Source: a virus. Taken from it: a DNA stretch of 23,675 nt. Positions 13,619 to 21,108 of this stretch are shown here, piece by piece. Within the stretch, counting starts at the first letter, position 1; every line of letters starts with the position of its first letter. Under the pieces are notes generated by a model. That model made no database searches and had not been told where the DNA came from. It saw only the letters and a program-made list of their open reading frames with translations. The translations under genes were made by a program, and so were the position numbers. The stretch is from the IMG/VR virus record IMGVR_UViG_3300044630_007392, positions 1 to 23,675 of that record. One strand, written 5' to 3'.

Positions 13619-15443
13619 AGAAATAATATATACTAAACCTAATTTTCAAGACGAATGGGAAGAAGCTATTCGTTATCCTGAATTTAAGCAAATGGGTATA
13701 AAAAATTGGTATAATGTTGCTGGGCAAGGTTATACTACTAAGTATTCAAAAATTAAAGATGTATTGGGTAATGTTGATTTGGATTTTGATAATTTAGAAT
13801 CAGATAAAAAAGATAGGTTTTGGAAGGCTTATATTTCAGGTAAAGTAGAATTACCAATTGTTGTAAAGTTTGCTGATAATGATTACGATTTGCTTGGTGG
13901 TAATACCCGTTTGTCTGGATTAATATACCATGGAATTGACCCAGCAGTTTGGGTTGTTGATTTGGATGCGTTTTCAAAAAAAATGATTAATATGGCGCAT
14001 CAAAATATTACTAGAATAAAAGGTAAGGAATATGCACCAGATGCACAAGAATTAGGTGCATGGATTGTAAAATATTTAGAAAGTACTGGTGGGTTATTTA
14101 CTGCAGATTTAGACGAAGCAAAAAAAACAGATTATTCAAAAGAAAAATCACAAGGGTTACATGGTTGGTTTGCTAGAAGAGGTGGAGGCGGTAGTAGTGG
14201 TTGGGTAGATTGCAATACATGTAGAAAAGACTCTAAAACAGGTAGAAAAAAATGTAAACCATGTGGTAGACAAGATGGTGAAAAAAGAAAATATCCAGCT
14301 TGTAGACCAACACCAGCTTCTTGTGGGACAAGAGGTAAAGGTAAAAAATGGGGTAAAAAAAGTCATAATGAAAATGAAAATAAAGAAAGTATGAAAAACT
14401 TAATCACACAAAAGCTACATGAAATGGTAGAAGAAGGACATAATGAATTTCAAAATTATATGTTCTTTAATAATTTAATAACGATTAAAGAAGCAATTGA
14501 AGAAATGCTTCAAATGGATGCTCACGCTGTTGACCAATTACTTTCAGACGGTCATAACTGGGCACTAGACCATTTGGCAACTTCAGCTGATGACGTTGAG
14601 GAGGTTTACCATTTTTTAAACGCTAACCTTGGTGAACACGATGATGATTCATATTACGGTGATACCGAAGCTGGATATGAAGATGAGTGTGGTTCAGTTG
14701 AAGACGGTTCACACATGATGAATGAGGCTGAATATAAAGGTAGAAAAGTTCAATTAGGTAAACCAACTAGAGGTGATGTTAAAAAATACAAGGTATTTGT
14801 TAAAAACGCCAAAGGTAAAGTTGTAAAGGTTAATTTTGGTGACAAGAATATGGAAATCAAAAGAGATAACCCAAAAAGAAGAAAGTCATTCAGGGCTAGA
14901 CACAAATGTGCTCAAGCTAAAGATAGAACAACACCTAAATATTGGTCATGTAGAATGTGGTCTAAAAAGCCAGTCTCTAAAATAGTTGGTGAAAATTTTG
15001 GTTTTGAAGAAAATACTCGTATCTTTGTAAAAAAAAACGAAATGACACAACCAGCTACTAAACCTTTGGTTCCTGAAACAAAACCGAAAACAGCTCCAAA
15101 TCAACCAGTTAAACCTAGTAGAAGAGATAAACCATTTCTACCAGAAGTTGCACCCGGCATTAAAACAGACCCAAAAGCTATGAACGAAGGCAAGTTTGAT
15201 TATGAAACATATCATGAAACATTGGGCGCTGCCTTGGGTGAAATTGAGAGATATGCTCAATCTAGAGGTTATGACCCAGTTGAGTTTGGTCCGTTTGATA
15301 CTGAGCATGTTGCTTATGGTACAACTAAGAAAATTGCTATACCTTTAAGTATAAATGGTATGCCTAGAAAAAATAAGTATCTACAAGCTCAAATATATAG
15401 AATGGATAGCGGTAGATATGAATTAAATATGTATGTTGGGTAA
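13611..15443 (+). CDS. Multidomain putative head protein: ParB-like and two Cys-basic modules
   Basis: A 610-aa protein overlapping its upstream gene by 8 nt. Domains: (1) about 10-120, ParB/sulfiredoxin-like core ending DLLGGNTRL (93-101), with GGNTR in the position of the ParB GGxxR nucleotide motif; (2) about 170-250, after LDE-A (167-170), a Cys/Lys-rich module with LHGWFARR, GWVDCNTC, CKPCGR, KYPACRP and GKKWGKK (resembles DUF5872); (3) 373-455, after MNE-A (370-373), a basic module (KPTRGDVKKYKVF, RRKSFRARHKC, YWSCRMW); (4) 527-610, after MNE-G (524-527), a mixed alpha/beta C-terminal domain. An acidic helix-rich spacer (260-370) separates modules 2 and 3. Family members I recall occur in large phages without assigned function. 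Precursor of internal head peptides is an inference. Confidence 0.78.
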   Translation: MSKEIIYTKPNFQDEWEEAIRYPEFKQMGIKNWYNVAGQGYTTKYSKIKDVLGNVDLDFDNLESDKKDRFWKAYISGKVELPIVVKFADNDYDLLGGNTRLSGLIYHGIDPAVWVVDLDAFSKKMINMAHQNITRIKGKEYAPDAQELGAWIVKYLESTGGLFTADLDEAKKTDYSKEKSQGLHGWFARRGGGGSSGWVDCNTCRKDSKTGRKKCKPCGRQDGEKRKYPACRPTPASCGTRGKGKKWGKKSHNENENKESMKNLITQKLHEMVEEGHNEFQNYMFFNNLITIKEAIEEMLQMDAHAVDQLLSDGHNWALDHLATSADDVEEVYHFLNANLGEHDDDSYYGDTEAGYEDECGSVEDGSHMMNEAEYKGRKVQLGKPTRGDVKKYKVFVKNAKGKVVKVNFGDKNMEIKRDNPKRRKSFRARHKCAQAKDRTTPKYWSCRMWSKKPVSKIVGENFGFEENTRIFVKKNEMTQPATKPLVPETKPKTAPNQPVKPSRRDKPFLPEVAPGIKTDPKAMNEGKFDYETYHETLGAALGEIERYAQSRGYDPVEFGPFDTEHVAYGTTKKIAIPLSINGMPRKNKYLQAQIYRMDSGRYELNMYVG

Positions 15444-15853
15444 TGAAAGAATTATATCTCATATATGTAAATCATGTTGGTAAGAGTTACAAGGGTAACT
15501 ACATATATGAATTTATTTTTTCTAATACATTAGAAGGAATTGATGGTGAAGACTGGGATACATTTCCAGCATCTGGAAGACCAGAACCGCCACATGAGAT
15601 ATTTATAAAAAAGGTCGGTAAATTAGAATCAAGTCTAAAGTTGGATGTTGTTCAAAATAGTGATACATTTGCTGTTTGGGATGCTGTTGATGGTGTTATT
15701 GCACTAGCGTGGGAAAATGTAAATGCTTATGACTCATATCCTGAACATAGATTGTGTTTTAAATTTGGAGAAACCTTTGAAGATGTTAAAGATAAATTAT
15801 ATGAAAAAGATTTAATATTAACACCCGATGAAAAAATAGAAAAAACAAAATAA
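15443..15853 (+). CDS. Conserved phage protein of unknown function
   Basis: A 136-aa protein whose ATG overlaps the previous stop (TAATG). Core motifs: YLIYVN and YEFIFS strands, DWDTFPASGRPEPPHE, SDTFAVWDAVDGVIALAWEN, and FGE near the C terminus. This looks like a single globular alpha/beta domain with conserved Trp and acidic residues; I recall similar proteins in other large phages, without a function. Tight coupling to the modular head proteins suggests a role in virion assembly. Confidence 0.75.
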   Translation: MKELYLIYVNHVGKSYKGNYIYEFIFSNTLEGIDGEDWDTFPASGRPEPPHEIFIKKVGKLESSLKLDVVQNSDTFAVWDAVDGVIALAWENVNAYDSYPEHRLCFKFGETFEDVKDKLYEKDLILTPDEKIEKTK

Positions 15854-15856
15854 ATT

Positions 15857-16600
15857 ATGGAAAATAAATCATTAAAACTAGAATACCTATCAGAGGTTAT
15901 GGACTCTGAAAGTGGTGAAATTTCTAAACCATTTACAATTGCTGGTAAAAACTATCAAATGGTTAGAGCAATCACACCAGACAGAAAAAAAGTTATGGGA
16001 GTGTATTGCATGGATGAGATGAATGAAGACGGAACAAATAAAATATATGATGTTAAAGAATTTGAGGATAAAATCGCTAACAAGCATTTAAAAAAAGAAA
16101 ATACTATGGAGCCGGAAACAAAACCTAACTTTGAGGGTTACAAACATTTTATTGTTAATAATAAAACAGGTAAAGCCAGAAAATTTAAAAATATTGAAGA
16201 GCTAGCTAAAGCACAAATGGGTGAGAACGAAAAGTATATGGGGGTTAAAGAATTTAAAAAATTTGTTGATGAGGCTTTATTTGGTAGCAATAAAAGAGGT
16301 ATTATGCGTGAGGAAGATGTTGTACCAGCGGAAGGTGGTGAAGATGGGGAAAAGTTACAAGTAATGGCACAAAAAATGATGACAAAAATTCAAGAAAAAA
16401 TACCATCAACTGTTTTTGACCAAATTAGAAAAAATCAAAAAGCACAGGCTCAAGTTATATCGGCTTTTGCTGAATTAATTGGTGTACCTAAAAATAAGTT
16501 AGCTACAGTAATTAGTAGTATTAAACAAACTGCGCAACAAAAACAAGAATCACCTGTAGCAGAAAGTAGAATTATTAAAGTTAAAGATATAAAAAAATAA
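15857..16600 (+). CDS. Hypothetical protein in the virion operon
   Basis: A 247-aa protein, 3 nt after the previous stop. The N-terminal 80 residues are beta-rich (ITIAGKNYQMVRAI-type strands), the middle is Lys/Glu-rich with a repeated EFKKF/ELAKA helix, and residues about 165-225 are a helical domain (KMMTKIQEKIPS, VISAFAELIGV). The end is PVAES followed by RIIKVKDIKK, a basic C-terminal tail after a V-x-E-S triplet. No family recognised; probably structural or assembly, from context. Confidence 0.72.
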   Translation: MENKSLKLEYLSEVMDSESGEISKPFTIAGKNYQMVRAITPDRKKVMGVYCMDEMNEDGTNKIYDVKEFEDKIANKHLKKENTMEPETKPNFEGYKHFIVNNKTGKARKFKNIEELAKAQMGENEKYMGVKEFKKFVDEALFGSNKRGIMREEDVVPAEGGEDGEKLQVMAQKMMTKIQEKIPSTVFDQIRKNQKAQAQVISAFAELIGVPKNKLATVISSIKQTAQQKQESPVAESRIIKVKDIKK

Positions 16601-16601
16601 T

Positions 16602-17807
16602 ATGAGCAATTTCAAAAAATTAGCTGAAAAAGCATTAGCAAATTCAAATAAAACTAAAACTCTAAACGAGAGTGTTGTTTATCCTGAAAATTTATCTGAA
16701 AGGATGCATGCATCTTTAGAAGAAGATTTAATTAAACAAAATCATTCTTTAGGTAAGCATCCAGCTTTTCCAGAAGGTGATGAATCATCTTTTGAGGAAA
16801 AAGTATTGGGTGAAAGATTTAATGAAGTTTGTAAGCGTTATAAAAGAGCATTTGATGTTGATACTATCAATAATCAAAATGTTATGATGGAGATGATGCC
16901 AATGGTTTATGAAACTATTGCATTAGAATCTAAGCATAAAAAAGAATTGGAAGAATTGGCGGTTAAAATGATTAGAGAGGAATATGGTATGAGTGAAGAT
17001 GTTGTTGAAATTGTTGCAGAATTAACCACTAATATTAATTTAGAAGGTACAAAGAAAAATCCAAAGCCAATGCCGGTTGAAGGCATGCAATTTGAATCTC
17101 ATGACGATATGGTTAATGCTACGAGTGAGGTTTACAAAAGAAGATTTTTAAATGCGATGGGGCAAGGTGCTGCAAAAAAATGTAATCATATGTTTCATAT
17201 GGTAGATGATGAATTAACCAATATGGACCCTAGATTACCAAACAAGTATAACAAAATGATGTCAGCAGCTGATTATATGTACTATGTAATACCAAAAATG
17301 GATGATGGTGTTAGTGGAGGTGTTGTTAGGGTTGACTTCCCAACGCCTGAAAATCCAAAAGCTAAGATACATGCACAAGGTATGGTATTCCCAGTTTTAA
17401 TTCATGAAATTGTAAAAGGTGTAATGGAACTATTGAATGGGCATGGTTTACCAAAAGATAAAAATATGACAAATTATGTTATTAATAAAGCAGATTTTTT
17501 AGCTGCTGAACCTTGGGATATGAGATTGGGGCCAGCTATCTGGGGTAAATTTACAGATGCAATTCCGGCTGAAGATTTTGATTTAAAACATCAAGTTTAT
17601 TGTGAGCTCGCGGCTTTACCAGCAAATGAATTTCATAAGCAAATGAAAGAAATAATGGCAGGTACAAAAAGAGGGCAAAAAGTAATTCAAGAAATATTAA
17701 ATGGTGTTAAAAGAGAGTTACAAGAAGATGAATTTAATAAAGCTTTGAATGAATTAAGTATGGGTGACGATTGGGAAAATAATTACTTAGATGAAGATTA
17801 TCTATAA
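16602..17807 (+). CDS. Conserved putative structural protein, last gene of the virion operon
   Basis: A 401-aa protein. The basic N-terminal segment (MSNFKKLAEKALANSNKTKT) is followed by LNE-S (21-24), which looks like a removable leader. The body has PAFPEGDESSFEE (about 54-66), GERFNEVCKRYKRAFD (70-85), a helical region, and a mixed domain with HAQGMVFPVLIHEIVKG (about 254-270). LIHEIVK contains H-E but no second His, so it is not a zincin. The C terminus is acidic. It ends at a terminator. I recall similar proteins from large marine-type phages but no assigned function. Confidence 0.75.
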   Translation: MSNFKKLAEKALANSNKTKTLNESVVYPENLSERMHASLEEDLIKQNHSLGKHPAFPEGDESSFEEKVLGERFNEVCKRYKRAFDVDTINNQNVMMEMMPMVYETIALESKHKKELEELAVKMIREEYGMSEDVVEIVAELTTNINLEGTKKNPKPMPVEGMQFESHDDMVNATSEVYKRRFLNAMGQGAAKKCNHMFHMVDDELTNMDPRLPNKYNKMMSAADYMYYVIPKMDDGVSGGVVRVDFPTPENPKAKIHAQGMVFPVLIHEIVKGVMELLNGHGLPKDKNMTNYVINKADFLAAEPWDMRLGPAIWGKFTDAIPAEDFDLKHQVYCELAALPANEFHKQMKEIMAGTKRGQKVIQEILNGVKRELQEDEFNKALNELSMGDDWENNYLDEDYL

Positions 17808-17812
17808 TAATA

Positions 17813-17839
17813 AGGCACTCAAACGAGTGCTTTTTTTTT
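17813..17839 (+). terminator. Intrinsic terminator of the virion operon
   Basis: A 6-bp GC-containing stem, GCACTC / GAGTGC, with an AAAC loop (extended by A-T and G-T pairs), followed by nine T (17831-17839). Confidence 0.9.
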
Positions 17840-17906
17840 GCACGATATTTGCTAAAATATTTTTAATTATTTAAAATAAAATCTTTATAAAAATAGTTTA
17901 AAAAGT

Positions 17907-17914
17907 ATATTTAT
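17907..17914 (+). promoter_or_regulatory. ATATTTAT motif, putative phage promoter element
   Basis: TATATTTATA, 13 nt before the ATG at 17928. It lies in a 120-nt AT-rich gap that begins with the operon terminator; nothing else was recognised in that gap. Confidence 0.6.
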
Positions 17915-17927
17915 AAAAAAACACATT

Positions 17928-18953
17928 ATGTCATCTCCAAAAATTTTATTCGTACTAAAAAAAAGAAGGCTATACAATATGCCATCTGCTAAAACCCTAC
18001 ATTCAGGTTTATTTAACAGCGCAACATTCGTAAATGATATGTTAAATCAAAGTGGTGTCGAATCTTATTTAGTTCAAGTGGATGATAATAATGCGATTGA
18101 TAGAGAAGTTTCAAAATATAAACCAACACATGTAATTGTTGAAGCTTTATGGGTAATACCAGAGAAATTTGATGTTTTACATAAATTACACCCAAAGGTA
18201 ACTTGGATTGTTAGACTACATTCTGAAATGCCATTTATTGCAAACGAGGGTATGGCAATTGATTGGATTTATCTTTACGATAAAATGGCGAAAAGAAATA
18301 AAATTTTAATTGCACCAAACACAACAAAAATGTACAATGACTTGAAAAAAGTTGGCATTAATAATTTGGTTTTTTTACCAAATTACTACCCAGTGACTGG
18401 TGGTAAAAAAGAAAAATTTATTGATAAAGATTATGTTGATATCGGATGCTTTGGTGCAATAAGGCCAATGAAAAATCAGTTAATACAAGCTGTAGCCGCA
18501 ATAGAATTTGGAAATAGGATTACTAAACCTATTAATTTTCATATTAATAGTGAGAGAATTGAAAAGGGGGATAGTGCTTTAAGAAATATTAGAGCTTTGT
18601 TTGAAAATCAGGAAGTCCACAGGTTAATTGAACATCCTTGGTATAGTCATGAAGATTTTACAGAATTAATTAGAAGAATGGATTTAGGATTACAAGTATC
18701 ATTAAATGAAACTTTTAATATTGTAGCTGCCGATTTTGTTTCTAATAATATACCAATCATAGGTTCAAACGAAATTAATTGGTTAAGTTGTTTTTATAAA
18801 GCAAACCCGACATCAACAGATGATATTGTTAAAAAAATGAAATTTGCCTATAAATTTAGAAAATTAAATTTTCAAATTTTAAATAAAATGGGTCTTGCTG
18901 GTTCAGGAGAATGGGCAAAAAACAAATGGTTAGAATATTTTGAAAATCGTTAA
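17928..18953 (+). CDS. GT-B glycosyltransferase (GT4-like)
   Basis: A 341-aa cytosolic protein with GT-B layout: an N-terminal Rossmann half (KILFVLKKR, THVIVEALWV, VTWIVRLHS) and a C-terminal half with GCFGAIRPMKNQ and VSLNETFNIVAADFVSNNIPIIGS. The last segment matches the E-x6-9 nucleotide-sugar motif of GT4-type enzymes. It could glycosylate phage DNA bases, virion proteins or host surface sugars; the sequence does not decide. It sits alone between a terminator and terL with its own ATATTTAT motif, suggesting expression with the late genes and possibly virion glycosylation. Confidence 0.8.
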   Translation: MSSPKILFVLKKRRLYNMPSAKTLHSGLFNSATFVNDMLNQSGVESYLVQVDDNNAIDREVSKYKPTHVIVEALWVIPEKFDVLHKLHPKVTWIVRLHSEMPFIANEGMAIDWIYLYDKMAKRNKILIAPNTTKMYNDLKKVGINNLVFLPNYYPVTGGKKEKFIDKDYVDIGCFGAIRPMKNQLIQAVAAIEFGNRITKPINFHINSERIEKGDSALRNIRALFENQEVHRLIEHPWYSHEDFTELIRRMDLGLQVSLNETFNIVAADFVSNNIPIIGSNEINWLSCFYKANPTSTDDIVKKMKFAYKFRKLNFQILNKMGLAGSGEWAKNKWLEYFENR

Positions 18954-18978
18954 AATCGCGTTTTAATTGCCTATCGGT

Positions 18979-18986
18979 ATATTTAT
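18979..18986 (+). promoter_or_regulatory. ATATTTAT motif upstream of terL
   Basis: TATATTTATTAGT, 12 nt before the terL ATG. terL is a late gene in T4-type phages, which is the main argument for calling this a late-type signal. Confidence 0.6.
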
Positions 18987-18998
18987 TAGTAAAAGAAT

Positions 18999-20783
18999 AT
19001 GTTGACTAGGCAAGAAATAATAAAAGAGTATGCTAAATGTTTATCAAGTCCAATTTACGCAATTGAGACCTATTTAGAGACATTTGACAAAACTCAAGAA
19101 GGATTTGTCCCGTTTAAACTATTCCCAAGACAAAAAGAAATTTGCCATGCTTACGAGCATAATAGGTTTAATTTAATCACAAAACCAAGACAGGCCGGTG
19201 TATCTACAACAACCGCCGCTTATTTATCTATAAAGGTTGGATTTGCCGATGAAGAAAATCCAGAAGCGATTCTGATTATTGCTAACAAGCAAGAATTGGC
19301 TTTTGAATTTTTGGCTAAAATTAAAGATTTTGTTTCACAATTACCAAGATGGGTTTGGGGTCCAGAATATTACGGTTCACCCAAAAATGAATCAAAGACT
19401 ATTTTCATTACCGATTCTAAAAAAGAGATAAAACTACCAAACGGTAGTCGTGTAAAAGCTGTTGCAACATCTAAAGACGCATTAAGAGGTTTTACACCTA
19501 CTTATCTTGTTATGGATGAAGCGGCCTATATTGATAATGGGGCTATTGTATTCGGTGCAGCTTTAACAGCTCTTGGTACTGGTGGTAAAGCTACTCTTAT
19601 TTCTACACCAAATGGTATGGATAAGCTTTATTACGAAACGTATGCTCAATCTAAAGCCAAAAAAAATAATTTCAATATCATTGAAATGAAATGGTATGAG
19701 GATTTGAGATATAATAAAGATTTGAAATGGGTTAAGGGTGAAGAGATAATAACTGAAGTTGAATTTACATTTGATTCATATATAAAAATGATTAATGATG
19801 GTTATAAGCCAACATCATCATGGTATGAAGAAATGTGTAGAGGTATGAATAATGATGCTAGGATGATAGCACAAGAATTGGATGTGTCATTTATTGGTTC
19901 TGGTGGTAATGTTATTTCAGAAGAAGATATTGAAACCCAAAACAATCTAAATGTTCAAGACCCAGCATATGTAAGTGGAGCTGAAAATGAAATTTGGATT
20001 TGGAAGGAGCCTGAAGAAGGTCATCAATACATAATGGGTGTTGACGTTTCGCGTGGAGACGGTGAGGATTCGTCTACAATCGTAATGTTAGACTTTACAA
20101 CAATGGAACAAGTTATGGAGTATCAAGGTAAAATCCAACCAGACTTGTTGGCTCAGTTAGTTGAAGAGTATGGTGAAATGTATAAGGCTTATACCGTTGT
20201 TGATATTACTGGTGGTATGGGTGTTGCTACCGTTTTAAAGCTTTTAGAATTTGATTATAAAAGATTACACTACGATACACCTAATGGTAAGATATTGTCA
20301 ACTAAACAAAGACAAATGGAAGCTTATAAAAAAGATAATAAGGTTCCGGGACTTCAAGTAAGTTCAATAAGGCCACAATTGGTTTCCAATTTAGAAGAAA
20401 AAATAAGAAACAATATTGTTAAAATTAGGTCTGTTAGAATGACAAATGAAATGAAAACATTTGTATATAAAAATGGTAGACCAGACCATATGGATGGTTA
20501 TCATGATGATTTGTTGATGGCAATGGCTATGTGTTTGTGGGTAATTGAACATTCATTTAAAAACTTGGAAAAACTTGAAAAACAAACTAAAGCAATGCTA
20601 AATAGTTGGGTTAGTAACGGTAATACAGCTGAGGCTTTGCTTGAAAATAATAGAAACGGATTTGTTTCAAAAAATAACAGGTATAAGGAAGCTGCAGCTG
20701 CACCTAAATTTAGTCCAGTTGTATCTAAAAATATGCAAGACCCTAAAGGCCAATATATGTGGCTATTTAGTGGTTCAAAATAA
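18999..20783 (+). CDS. terL: Terminase large subunit (T4 gp17-like)
   Basis: A 594-aa packaging motor. ATPase half: adenine-motif region FPRQ (42-45), Walker A-like KPRQAGVSTT (62-71), Walker B YLVMDEAAY (169-177, catalytic Asp/Glu 173-174), coupling motif ISTPNG (202-206 region). RNase H-fold nuclease half: Asp349 (GVDVSRGDGEDSS), Asp402 (VVDITGGMG) and the late HDD pair (about 502-504, GYHDDLLMAMAM), the expected metal-binding acidic residues. Length and order match T4 gp17 (about 610 aa). It pumps DNA through the portal encoded two genes downstream. No small terminase is seen nearby. Confidence 0.96.
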   Translation: MLTRQEIIKEYAKCLSSPIYAIETYLETFDKTQEGFVPFKLFPRQKEICHAYEHNRFNLITKPRQAGVSTTTAAYLSIKVGFADEENPEAILIIANKQELAFEFLAKIKDFVSQLPRWVWGPEYYGSPKNESKTIFITDSKKEIKLPNGSRVKAVATSKDALRGFTPTYLVMDEAAYIDNGAIVFGAALTALGTGGKATLISTPNGMDKLYYETYAQSKAKKNNFNIIEMKWYEDLRYNKDLKWVKGEEIITEVEFTFDSYIKMINDGYKPTSSWYEEMCRGMNNDARMIAQELDVSFIGSGGNVISEEDIETQNNLNVQDPAYVSGAENEIWIWKEPEEGHQYIMGVDVSRGDGEDSSTIVMLDFTTMEQVMEYQGKIQPDLLAQLVEEYGEMYKAYTVVDITGGMGVATVLKLLEFDYKRLHYDTPNGKILSTKQRQMEAYKKDNKVPGLQVSSIRPQLVSNLEEKIRNNIVKIRSVRMTNEMKTFVYKNGRPDHMDGYHDDLLMAMAMCLWVIEHSFKNLEKLEKQTKAMLNSWVSNGNTAEALLENNRNGFVSKNNRYKEAAAAPKFSPVVSKNMQDPKGQYMWLFSGSK

Positions 20784-20793
20784 ATTTTTAATT

Positions 20794-21066
20794 ATGGGTA
20801 TTAAACCAGAAAAAAGAGGTTGTTATGCGTTAAAAACATATGGTAACTATTTATATACTTGGTGTCCAGAAACACCCACATATAATAGTAAAAAATCAAA
20901 ATTAATTATTAACAATCCAAATAATCCAAACAATAGAAAATACTATTGTACTGCGACTCCGGGTTCTCAGGGGGAAGACTGGATTTCAACATATTCATAT
21001 GATATTTCATCATTTAATGGTGTGCAAGAAAGGATTGCTTATGTTGAGTGTGACTATGTACAATAA
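20794..21066 (+). CDS. Small hypothetical protein between terL and portal
   Basis: A 90-aa protein from the ATG at 20794, 10 nt after terL. An upstream in-frame ATG at 20641 lies inside terL and gives terL-antiframe sequence, so it is rejected. It is polar, Tyr/Asn-rich, with four Cys (10, 24, 52, 86) and a repeated NNPNNPNN segment. No known domain. In T4 this position is occupied by the tail sheath and tube genes (18, 19), which it is not; function unknown. Confidence 0.7.
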   Translation: MGIKPEKRGCYALKTYGNYLYTWCPETPTYNSKKSKLIINNPNNPNNRKYYCTATPGSQGEDWISTYSYDISSFNGVQERIAYVECDYVQ

Positions 21067-21108
21067 GCTTGATTAAAATTAAAAAATCGTTATAATTAAA
21101 TAAAAAAA

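Noticed and set aside
15599-15606. ATATTTAT inside the 15443 gene as a promoter
   Set aside because: No gene starts shortly downstream and it encodes part of a conserved segment (EIFIKK); treated as chance.
16602-17807. LIHEIVK in the 401-aa protein as a zinc-protease site
   Set aside because: Only H-E is present; the second His of HExxH is missing (HEIVK).
18950-18967. TTAAAA-TCGCG-TTTTAA as a terminator after the glycosyltransferase gene
   Set aside because: The stem is only A-T pairs with no further T run; too weak to call.
20641-20793. N-terminal extension of the 90-aa gene into terL
   Set aside because: It lies wholly inside terL in another frame and the sequence before ATG 20794 lacks coding character.
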